The notes under the pieces were generated by a model. The model saw only the letters and a list, made by a program, of their open reading frames with translations. It did not search any database and was not told the origin of the DNA. The position numbers and the translations under genes were made by a program. DNA of 64,000 nt from Tretioscincus oriximinensis (lineage: Eukaryota; Chordata; Lepidosauria; Squamata; Gymnophthalmidae), in contig JAJVDF010000418.1 of the NCBI GenBank assembly GCA_022410635.1, positions 796,983 through 860,982 of the forward strand, in the 5' to 3' direction. Of this stretch, positions 9,701-21,700 are shown one piece after another. Numbering within the stretch: the first letter of the stretch is position 1; each line of letters starts with the position of its first letter.

Positions 9701-12700
9701 CCAATGATCTGTGGTGATGTTTGATTATAGTACAGGTGAAACTATTATAATGAATAACAAGGAGTTGGGTGAATTTGTTATAGTGAAATTTTGTTATAAC
9801 AAAACCCATTGTAACCAACATTACCCTTATGGGTGCTCCGCTGAGACTTTCAAATTTGTTTGTTACACTGCAAATTTTGTCATATCGGGGTTCTTTATAA
9901 CGGGGTTTCACCTGTAGTAGGAGTCGGTGACAAATCAGGTAGATGGAAGGGGGAGGAAGAGGTTGAATCCTCTGAACTCAAGAGCAGTTTGACACAACCC
10001 AGAGCAACCCTACATTGCTTTTCTCTCTTGCTTGAACCAAGGCTGGATGTAGTCCAATAATATTTAGAGGACTACATTCTTCCCAGTTCTATTAACGGGA
10101 ATTTCTTTCTCCCCTAGGGAAACCTTATGAACAGCATCTGGTTTTTTCCCTGTCAAATCTTAGTCCGTACCCGTATGGGAATGATGTGGCTGGGGCAGCT
10201 GACAACTGGCAGTCCTGCATCCATAAGTAGCTGGCGCATGTGCTTGACATTGCGCTGATGCGCACGGCGTAAGGCTTGTCCCTCAGAACTCTTTAGGATC
10301 CGAACTGATTCTAAGGCCCCAGCCAGCACCATGGGTGGCAAGGAAGTTGTAAAGATGAATCCAGCTGCATAGGAGCGCACTGTATCAATCAGGGCAGCAG
10401 TGCTGGCCACATACCCACCTACGCAACCAAAGGCTTTTCCTGTAGGAGGAAGGAGGGAAAAACCACAATTAAGAATCTAGAAATACGGGATGCTCATGCA
10501 ACATTACACATTCTGTCTCTCAAAAAGTGAAAACTGAATGGAAAGGTGACCATAGCTTAAGAGTAGAGGTGTGCACAAACAAAAAATTGTCTATTTCAGA
10601 GGCCGCTGCCAATAATATTTAGGAAAGCACTCTTAGTAGGGCCGTATTTAGGCAAAATATAGATACCAGCAGTACTAAGCATATATTATTTTTTTTTATT
10701 GCTTTTATTATTACAAACCTCAAAGTAGCTGAGGGAAGAGGGGTAGTAAAATAAAGAAATAAGGAAGGAAGTAAATTACATGGACAAAATACAGCCTAAA
10801 GCCCTGATTCTGAGGGATTACATACCTTGAGAGACACCTAATATGGAAGTATAAGAATCCTAATAAAACTACATTTAAAACGATTTTTCAAAAAGGTTCT
10901 GAAATCACCAGGCATGTACTCTGAATTTTGTTCTTCTATATTTCACTCTAAAGATTCACAAAATGCTGACGTCAATTTTTGGATGTTTGTTTGAATGTCC
11001 TCTTAATATTTATTTACATATTGGATTTCTATTCTGTCATCCACCTGAGCATCCACTTGAGCACAACATATGATAACAGACACTAAAATATAACTCGTTC
11101 AACCTCCCTCCTTCAAAAGGCATGTAAACGTTGCCAACTGATGACCTTGGTTATCAAAATTCAAACCTTCTCTGCAGTGATCTTACAAGGTAACAAACTT
11201 TGATGAAATTACTCTGTCACAAGGTAAGAGAAGCAGAAGGAGCAGAAGAAGCAGAAGCAGCAGCAGCAGCAGAAGAAGAAGCAGCAGAAGAAGATTACAA
11301 ATTTGTATTTTCTTTCGAATAGCTGAGTTGGCTAGAGTTGCAGGCTAGTGGAAGGCTCTCACACCTCCCCACGTCTGACGCAGGGCTTTGAAACCCAATC
11401 TCCCCGATGATAGACTGCCTCCTTAGCGACTGAGCAGAGCATGGATGCTTAAAAGTATTCTTTTAGAAGGTCCTTGAAGACGCACCTCTTTTGCCTGGCC
11501 TTTGGCTGAAGAAATGCCATCTCTATCCCTACTTATAATATTGTTTTAATTTTTGTAGTGATGTTTTACTGTTTTTGCCGCCCTGAGACCTTCGGGTATA
11601 GGGCGGGGTATAAGTATAAATAAATAAATTTAAAAAAATTAACACAAAGGAGAATCGTTCCTCTCAGTGTTCTGATCTAATCCAGTACAGTGGACTAGAG
11701 AGAACTAGTTAACCTTTATGCAGATACCTCAGTATTTCGTGGAGTTCAATCTTGCAAGAGGAGCTCCGGCAAGGAATTTTCTACACTTCCGTCCTTCCCT
11801 TCCTGGCGCTCTACTAGGGTTTGCTTTCTGAAAACTTACCTAAAGTGCCAGAGACGATGTCTATTTTGTCCATTACTCCATCTCGTTCTCCAATGCCAGC
11901 TCCATGGGTCCCATAAAGTCCCACGGCGTGGACTTCATCCACAAAAGTAATGGCTCCATAGCGGTGTGCCACATCACACATTTCCTCAAGAGGGCAGATA
12001 GCACCTAAAGACAGACAGGGTTTGAAAAGTACTGAGTTCTGCAGGGTATTACTTGAGTTGCGAAGGAAAAATATGTCGCCCTCAAATGGCTACATTTTGC
12101 TATCTGGAACTGTGATGTTTTATTGCATACACTCTACTCCCTCAAAATTCCTGACTGTTTTCTTTGACAAACAAGACAGACAGACAAAAGTAACCTTAAA
12201 AATGAAGGAGGAGAATGTGTAGGGTAATAAAATCACTCACAATCCAAGGGTGGAGTCCTGTTCACAGTATGATTTCTGTCTTGTTACTTTTGGATGCACA
12301 GTAATTTGACTGCATTGCAAGCGTGTACTTGCAAAACTAGGTAGGAGGACTATTTTTTCCTTCTTTATGTTTTATTTAAATGCATCAATGCCAGGGCAAA
12401 TCCCCTATACAACACTCTCTAGTTTACATACTTCCTTGGGAATCTTTCTGTAAACTTTTAATCCTGTTATTCATAAATCACAATTCTATGTCTAACCCAT
12501 AATCTGCTGCCATCCCACAACCCCTAGACTTTCCACCATTTTATGCTGTTAAAATGAAATCTTTTGACTTGTCAATTAATTGTTTGCTGTGGGGGATCCA
12601 ACATTTGAATGGCCATAGTTCTCTCAGCCTCAGGATCTGGAAAGCCACAGTTATCTCAATCTTGGAAAGTCCATAGAATCATAGAATTGGAAAGGACCTC

Positions 12701-15700
12701 CAGGGTCATGGGGTTCAACCTCTTGCTCAGTGCAGGATTCACTAGACCATCCCAGACAGACAGATGTCCAGCCTCTTTTGAAGACTTCCAATGGAGGAGA
12801 ACTCATTACCTCCTGTGATAACCTTTTCCACTGGTTCATCACTCTTACTGTCAGAATTTTCTGATATCTAATCTAAGGTGTCATCCATAATTTCTTACCT
12901 GACTCCAAATGGAGCCTTCTGTTTGAATAGCTCATCATTCATACATAAAAAACCAGATTCCGTTATCTTCCAAGATGCATCAGTTACAGATGTAAGTCCT
13001 TCTGTAACTAAAGGATTCTAGCAATTTTCCAGCAGTTCAACGGGAGGCTTTGGGTTCCCTGTGTGTGGATGTGTGATCTCGAACATGTGCTGTAGTCGCA
13101 CGAGAATACAAGCCAGTGCAGCCTGTGAGTGTAACTTTTCAGTGGGGAGCTCATGTACCAATCAGAAAGCGAGGATTGGCCGCTTCCGGTTGCTTGGGAC
13201 CTAGTAACTCTGTTACTACACAACTCTGTTACTATGCTACCTCATTAGCATGCATTCAAGAAAAAATTGCCAGAAGGAGCATACAGGACCAGGGAAACTG
13301 TAGCCAATAAAGGAGCTTTGTGGGCAGGAAGCTATTATGTGATATCAGACATGCTTAAAAACGGAGATAGAGGATATGAACGAGAATGCAACAGGAGAAG
13401 AGATTTATCGTTGACGTTTTTGCTACCATATATGTCCCACTCTCCGACGGAAAGAAATGTAAGGCATCACAATTAACCGATTCAACCCCATCGTCTGGAT
13501 GCAGACTAAATCTACTTCCTTGTAGTTTCTATCCTCAGATATTTGCAGGCAGTGGAAATTTCATCGGTGGAAATTGTTTGGGGTTATATGTTTTTTAAAC
13601 AAAATGCTTACCATCCATGGAATGCACCGTCTCAAAGGCAACAATCTTTGGGATGTTTGCTTTAGCCTTGCTCAGGAGTTCCTCCAAGTGTTGGGGGTCA
13701 TTGTGCCGGAAGACATATTTAGGAACGCCACTGTTTCTTATGCCTTGGATCATGGAGGCATGGTTGCCAGCGTCCGAATAGATCTCACAGCCTGGAAGAG
13801 AGGAAGGAGCCCAGTGATCATTCTTATTACCTTCTGTTGCTCCCTGAGTGCGGGTTGACATTTTGTCATAGAATTCAGATCTGCTGAATTGGCCTGACCT
13901 GCTTTACTTTACTATTTAATCTATACCCTGCCCACCCCACAAAGAGCTCTGGGCAGCTCACAAAGCAATACAAACCATAAAATACAAGATAATTATATAA
14001 AACCAGTACAATACAACATGCATTATATAAACAGATCCAGGAAATATTTAAAAACAAATTACAATCATAACCCACCAACATATACCAATTTACACCCAAA
14101 GAGCAATATTAAAACAACAGTGGAAGCAGATCAGCCTGAGACTAGACTGAAGCCTGGCGGAACAACTCTACTTTACAAGCTCTCTGAAAACTCGACAGTT
14201 CTTGAATTGCTCTTGAATGCTTTATTTTTGGTGACCGAAAGGCGGGCCTCACTGACACCAGGAACCTCTAACCGATTAAGGTCCATAGATGACCTCAGTG
14301 TTCTCCTGGGTATATAGAAGGCAAGCCGGTCTCGCAAATAGGAGGGCCCTAAGCCATGTAAAACTTTAAAGGTCACAACCAGGACCTTGAATTGGATCGA
14401 GAACTGCTTACCTGGCATCATGCGCGCCAGAGTGAAGAGAGTGGAATCATTGGCCACAAAGCAAGAGGAGAAAAGTAGAGCCGCATCTTTGGCATGCAAG
14501 CTGGCCAACTCCTGCTCCAGGTCCACATGGAACTTGCTGGTGCCAGAAATGTTCCTGGTGCCTCCAGCCCCTGCTCCATAAAGTTCCAGTGTTTCTCTGA
14601 GTTTTGGGGAGGAGGTGAAAGTAAGATGATAACCGTTAGAGAGTTGAATTTAGAAAGGAATAACAGGCCTAACTAAATATTGCTACTACTGTACTATAAA
14701 TTTCCTTCGTAGCTGGAGCACGAAAATTGCATGCATTTGGAGTTCCCGCTCTGGAAGTGACATCACAATGGTATCGCTCCTGACCCCCAGCATATTTCTC
14801 ATACATTTCTGAGCGCGGGCTCTCACAAAATGTATGGGATTCTTGTGCAATTCCCAGGCCTGGCCAGAAAGTTGATACATGGTTAAACAATATTTTAACA
14901 AAGGTTTTACTTCCTTTTTTTAATGCAGTACTGGAAACTTCAGTAATGAGATTCACTGATGCCAATAGATTAATATAAATTTGTTTTTCACAAAAACCAT
15001 GTCCCATTTCCTGTTCTGCAGTGCATTATGGGAATTGGTGGAAGTTGTGCTCTACTAAAGGGTATTTGGGCTTTGACAACTGCACAACAGAGTTTTAGAT
15101 CTACACTCATGTAACGATTGGGAATATTGCAAAGGGGATACCAAACTGTTTAAAATAAAATAACTTTGACAGGAGTTGAGTTACCTCAAGAAACGTAAAA
15201 TGAGATTACACAAGAGATTAGAAAACACAACCACTCACTGAATGGCCTGCAACACTTGAGGGTGACGACTCATCCCTAAGTAATCATTGCTGCACCAGAC
15301 AGATACCTCACGGGCCTCCGCCTGGGAGCATGAGTAGTCCTCAGCAAAGGGGAAAACATCAGCTCGACGGTTTACAGTCTTGAAAATGCGGTAAGAGTGA
15401 TCGAACTTCTTTGCTTGGATCTTGGTCTTAAAGAATTCATCATAATCAAAGATGGTGGTTCCAGCTAGGGGAAAAAATGGAGATTTCCTATGTGAATCAT
15501 AGTTCTACATGAAAAAACACTGAGAGAGAAAACGCAAACCTGATAAAACTTTCAAAGCAAATCTGGAGTTGCTGAACAGAGTTAGTGCTTTGATTGGAAT
15601 GTGGCTAATTTTTTGTAAATCACAGAAAAGTATGAGGGAGGTTAAGAACATAAGAAAAGCCATCCTGGATCGGACCGGAGCCCATCTAGTCCAGCCTTCT

Positions 15701-18700
15701 GTCTCACACTGAGGCCCACCAGATGCACCTGGGCAGTCCGAATAGAGAAAAGCAAAATATGCTCCTGTTCATGACCCCCTGCAAATGGTATTTCAGGAGT
15801 CCTGCCTGTTGCTCCATCCCAGAGGCAACATCCAGACATCCATCTTAGTACCCATTTATACCCTTGGTGTCCATGTACCTGTCTAGTCCTGTCTTGAAGC
15901 TATCCAAGCTGTTAGCTATCACCACCTCTTCAGGAAGTAAATTCCACAGGCTGATGACCCTCTGGGTGAAAAAATACTTTCCTTTGTCTGTTCTCAGTTT
16001 TCTACCCATCAGCTTCAAGGAGTGCCCTCTGGTCCTAGTGTTTGTGATAGAGAAAACATTTTTTCTCTATTCACTCTATCCATCCCATGCATGATTTTGT
16101 ATACTTCAATCAGATCACCTCTCATACATCGCCTTTTGAAGCTGAAGAGGCCCAGACGTTGCAGCCTGACTTCATAAGGGAGATGCAGCAGTCCCTTGAT
16201 TAGGACTGGGGCCTGGTTATTTATGCAGACACATGCCTATACTTTCACACACTGAACTGCTTTTGCTTTCCTCAAAGTCCACCAACCTGGCATGTTGTTC
16301 TGGATGAGATGAGACACTTCATTTGAATCAAGCAACTTCTTCTTAAGGCTGGACTGAACCTCCCTGAGCAGAGAAGTCCACACACCTAATAAAGGAGCAA
16401 TTCTGTCAGAAATGAAGAAATGCTAATGGAATCTCTCCCAGCCCCTCATTTACCACATGAGGCATGTTACCTATGTACGTAAAAACAGAAATCCTGCTGA
16501 ATCAGTCTACAGCCCAACTAGTTCACATTTTGTCTTGCAGAGTGGACCAATAACTGCGCTTGGGCAGACGAAGAAGCAGAAGCAGCAGAAGCAGCAGCAG
16601 CAGAAGAAAAGGAAGAAGAAGAAGAAGAAGAGGAAGAGGAAGAGGAAGAGGAAGAAGAGGAAGAAGAGGAAGAGGAAGAGGAGGAGGAGAAGGAGGAGGA
16701 GAAGGAGGAGGAGAAGGAGGAGGAGAAGGAGAAGAAGAAGAAGGTTTTTATACCCCGCTTTTCTCAGCTCCCAAAGGGACTGAAAGCGGCTTACAAGGGT
16801 ATTTTTTCCTGAAGGCATACATTCTATCTTCACCACCAGGCTCCGGTGGTTCCCATGTATCTACTTGCATTCAGTTGCAATTTCTTTGCAATTCATGCTT
16901 TTGAATAGCTGGGTTGGCTAGAGCTGCAGGCTAGTGGAAAGTGCTCACCCCTCCCCACGTCCGACACAGGGCTTCGAAATCCCATCTCCCAGGCGAGAGA
17001 CGTATTCCTTAGCAACTGAGCTATTCGTACCTGGTTAGGCACCTCATCTGTTCTTGACTTCCAGAAATAGTATTTCATGAATCCTGACTGTTGCTCCATC
17101 ACTGAGGNAGTATCAAGAGATCCAGCCTAGCAGCTATTGATACACTTCGCTTCCATGAACTTGTCTAATCCTGTCTTAAAGCTATCTTGGTTGCTAGCTA
17201 CGACCACCTCTTCTGGAATGTCTCATAGACCAATGACCCTCTGGGTTATTTCCCTTGTCTGTCCTAATTCTTCTAGTGTGTGATAGAGAAAATATTCACC
17301 TTAGTTATCCCATGCATAACTTTATATACTTCAGTCAGATCACCTCTTAAATGCCATCTTTGTTGCAGCTGTTGCAGCCTGATTTCGTAAGGGATTTGTT
17401 CTAGTCCGTTGATCATTCTTGATGCCCTTTTCTTCACTTTCTGCACTTACACAATATCTTTTCTCGGGTATGGTGGCCTGAATTGTACACAGTATTCCAA
17501 ATGTGGCCTCACCATAGATTTATAGAGGCAAAATGCCACTTGCTGCTTATTTTCAATTCCCTTCCTAACTATCCCTCATGTATTTTCATCACTGCTGCTG
17601 CACACCGGGTTGACACCTTCACTGGGCTGCCCACCACCACCTTGCTGTGTAACAGACTTACCTGACTTTAGAGGTCTGACATCCTCCTGCACCTCAGGGG
17701 CTGCCTCTTGCACAAAGGAACTCTGTCCGTTTAGGCGCTCGGACTCCATGAAAGGACACTGGGTGGTGNGATGAGACTTGGGCATCACCTGCACAAAAGA
17801 GCCTAAGAAACAAAATAAAGTGTGATAGGAAATAGCTGGAGTTTTGTGTCATCAGCTATCCTATTAGGCCTCAAGATATGACTCAATGTAGATGGCAGAT
17901 AAAAAGACCTTTTGAGGGATCATAAGGGTCTCCCCAAGGGTCCCCCTTGGCAGCCTTTCCTCAGCAACCCTAAGACCCCAACTGTGGGAATCATCCAGGG
18001 GACACATATTAGGATAATATATATTATTAATATCAAATATAACTGTCTGGACCTAGATACCAAAGTGAGGCCTCTGGGTAATTTCTTGCAAAATTTTCCT
18101 TGGTCAAGCTGACCTCTGCACAACCCCAGGAACCTACTGAATCTTCTTCCTTTCCTTTAGGGGCACCTATGAATAGGTAGCTCCTTTCTAAATGGCCTTA
18201 CTGAATAGGGTCACCTAATCCCATCAGCTAGGGAAGTCAACTGTTGGCCTTAACACTAGGGCTAGCTTGGCCCCTGCTGGGAAAACCACTTTGGCAACAT
18301 AGCCTGAAGCCTACCCCATTGTACTAAGGGGAAGCTCCTATTTACCTTTCTCTGTCTATCTGTGGTTACAGCAATCTATCTTTGATTGCCTCTAATCAAG
18401 GGCCATCTAAGCCTTGGGGCCTTGGAAGTGAGTCACGATTCCTGTCACTATTTGATTGACAGGGGATCACAATGGAAGCTAAGGTCCATTCAGTAGCCAC
18501 ACCACACACACTTCTTTGCCCATATTTGNATTTCCTGTACCCAGGCTTAGCCCACTTGGGAGGGGGAATAACGTATCACCTGTGACATCACTGACCCACT
18601 TTGGGTCTCCTCCACCCCTTTTACCTCGTCATAATTTGATACACGCCTTCTGATATCAAAGTGAATAAAAGTTGAAGTTTTGAGCTCCTCTGGAGGAATC

Positions 18701-21700
18701 CATGACCCGTGGGTCCTCCTAGGAAGCGCCTGTAACCTAAAGCTTTGCCCGTGTGAATCCTTCGACACGTGTTCCTGGCTCCAGGGCAAGCGACCCCAAT
18801 CCACCAGCTCATATCCTTGAGTATCAGAGAAGCAACTCTCTTTACCCAACCACCTCCCCAGGCTGGCAGGATGACCAGGGGGCCCTTCTCCTGGGGAAAG
18901 CCTGGTTTGGGGGTGTCCGCCCTGAGGGGAGGGAAATTCCCCTGTTTTTTTACCGAGGGGAAAAAATAGAATTGTTTTTATTCTTATTATTTAAACTTCT
19001 GTGAGGTCGGTGAGAAGCCCTTGGGCTTGTGACGGGGGAGATATTTCTTTCGGCTCTTTAGACACAACACATTGCGTCATCAGCTATCCTATTATTTATT
19101 TTTATTTTATTTATTTATTTGTACTTGTATCCCGCCTTATACCCGAAGGTCTCAGGGCGGCCAACCATAGGGTGNCGCACATAGCTTTTGTTGCTTTCTC
19201 CACTACAGGCACCCTGTGGAGTAGGTGGGGCTGAGAGAGTTCAAAGAACTGTGACTGGCCCAAAGTCACCCAGCTGGCTTTCGTGGAGGAGTGAGGAATT
19301 GAACCGGGAGACTACCAGGTACAAGTCCCACACTCAACCACTACACCAAACTGGCTCAATCTAGATGGCAGATAAAAAGACCTTTTGAGGGATCAAGTGC
19401 TGGGATCCATTGCAGAGGCAGAAACCACACTGGCTTCAGGATACTGCCTCATGGTTTCCAAAGTCAATACACAATACACAACTGCAAAGTTTGTGACTTA
19501 ACATTGGACTGGAAGGAGCCCTTGCAGTTGGCCATTTTATGTTTGAAGGTTAAATCATCTAGTAGAACTCTGCAATTCTTTAGCATTTGAAATCTTTGAC
19601 TCCTGATTTTTCCCCTCAATCCAAATACACATAATTCTGTAAGAGTTTCTATTTTTACTAAGCTTTATGTCGTCTGCTTCGATTTTCCAGGTTTTTTTGC
19701 TTCTACTTAACAAGAGTACCCTTATAAAAGAGTCTGGTGTGGTGGTTAAGAGTGTCAGACTCTTTACACTTCACAAAACCAGCTGGTTGACCTTGGGCTA
19801 GTCACAGTTCTTCAGAGCTCTCTCAGCTCCACCTACTTCACAAGGTGACTGTTGTGAAGAGAACAACAGAATGTAAGCTGTTTTGATTGTCTTCAGGTTG
19901 AGAAAAGTGGGGTATAAAAACTGACTCTTCTTATAAATTGGAAAAATTGGTAAATCAATTTTTAGGACTAATTGCAAAAAGTAAGATACCTACTCTTTCT
20001 CCCCTTCAGAAATCCCTATTATCAGAATCTATTATCAGACTGCCCCTTTCTCCTTGAACTCACCAACATCTCCAGATGTTTCCTTTCCACGCTGCAAGTC
20101 AGCAGCAGAAGAGGAGAAGCTACTGGACACCATCATGGGACATCTCTGGGCACTAGAAACCAACAGGGGATGAAGTTTCCGCAGGAAGATGGTTGATTTG
20201 TGGGTCAAGAAAGGACAGCGCTGGAGAATTGAAGTCATTATGCCAACGTTTCATGTGCTGAAAAGCAAGGCAGGATATTGTAGAAGTGAAAGGATTCAGG
20301 TGGTCATTCTGGTTGAAATTGAACCAAATAGTTGGTACTATCTGTATTTTGCCTATAGTTTCCATCAATCCCAACCAGATTGGGAAAACACATTACGCAA
20401 AGATCAAAGACTATCTACACTACTAATGATGCCATCTAAGTCTGGTTATGAAACATCTGTAGCTACAAAATGCAGCTCAGATAATTCCCACAATGCAACA
20501 CTCTAATTTGAGCTCATCTCTATTATAAGATATTCACTTTAGAATCTAAAACTGCCTCTCCACAATGTGTTAAAACCCACAATTTTGAAATGATTGAGGG
20601 ATGCAGTCATCTCCACATCCTTGTAACAATTCACAACTAACTGTCGAGAAAACTGCATCCCAGTTAAATTACACTGTCTGGAAGTCAACACTGAACATGT
20701 CAGCCAGCAATTCTGTATTGTCCCTGTTTAGCATTTTCTCACCGTGTCCTGCATTTTCCTGTTACCAAGTGGTACACAAAGACTTCAGAACATGGCACAA
20801 GGACTTTTTATAGGGATGGCAGAAAGAATCTATATAATATAGGATATTCTGGGGCAATAGTGTTTTTTCTAAGTGCGTTACTGAAAATCTGTTACCAGGG
20901 GTGGCAGATTATGCATGACATAAGTACTATTGTGGTAGGAAAACCTCATGGGGAGGCAGCCTTATTAAACCAAACAGGTCTCTCCACAAAAAGGACAAAA
21001 GTATAAAAACAGAACCTGAATAATTAGTTATAATAACCAATAAAGCCAGTATACAACACATAAAAGAGTCACTCTGGTCAAGATAAAATATCCATATGAT
21101 TTAAAATGTCCATAAAATATAGAAAACACTGGAGGTGAACAGTCCACGTGGATAACAAAATCTTCAATAAAGTCTGAGGAGAGAGCCAGACGCATTTCAA
21201 CCATAGACAGTACAGGGTCTTTATCTCTGATTCTATCTCCCGTTATCTCTGTACATTGCCCATAGAGGATGAAGCTGATGGTATTCAGAACTACTTGGTG
21301 GGAATCTAGCATAACCAGTAGTTGTGGTTTATTACTTGCTACTTGTATTTATAAGTATATATCATAGAATCATGGTGTTCAAAAGGACCTCCAGGGTCAT
21401 GGGGTCCATTGCCCTGCTTAATACAAGGTTCACTAGAACAAATCTTAATGCAAGATTCACTAGAACAAAAAAAATAATGGACATATTTTTAGTAGGAGTG
21501 AGGAAAGACAAGACTAAATTGTTGATTAGTGAATGATATAAATACCTTATAAATAAGCTAGCAGTAGAAATGATGACTAGTTGTATAAAAGCAATAAAAA
21601 ATATTACCATTTTCTTACTACTACTGGCAGTTATATTTTACGTAAATACGGTCCTGATACTTACTATGAAGAGTTCCATTTTTTTCCCTAAAGTAGGATT

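Larger units (their letters stand above)
16470..17640 (-). repeat. CR1 LINE fragment split by a SINE
   Basis: CR1 sequence at 16470-16560 ('cctgctgaatcag...') resumes at about 17036 and continues through 'gttgcagcctgatttcgtaa' and 'ttcaattcccttcctaacta' to about 17640. A reverse-oriented SINE with a long purine tail occupies 16561-17035. The CR1 end is about 20 bases from the ALAS2 exon 3 donor. Confidence 0.8.

Noticed and set aside
16457..16904. Poly-Arg/Lys and poly-Leu open frames of 108-114 codons
   Set aside because: They are translations of the GAA/GGA microsatellite and its complement, not genes.
20640..20700. CAGTG-type loops upstream of ALAS2 exon 2 as IRE candidates
   Set aside because: Flanking bases do not pair into the required stem and there is no splice donor; the element at 26558-26580 fits fully.
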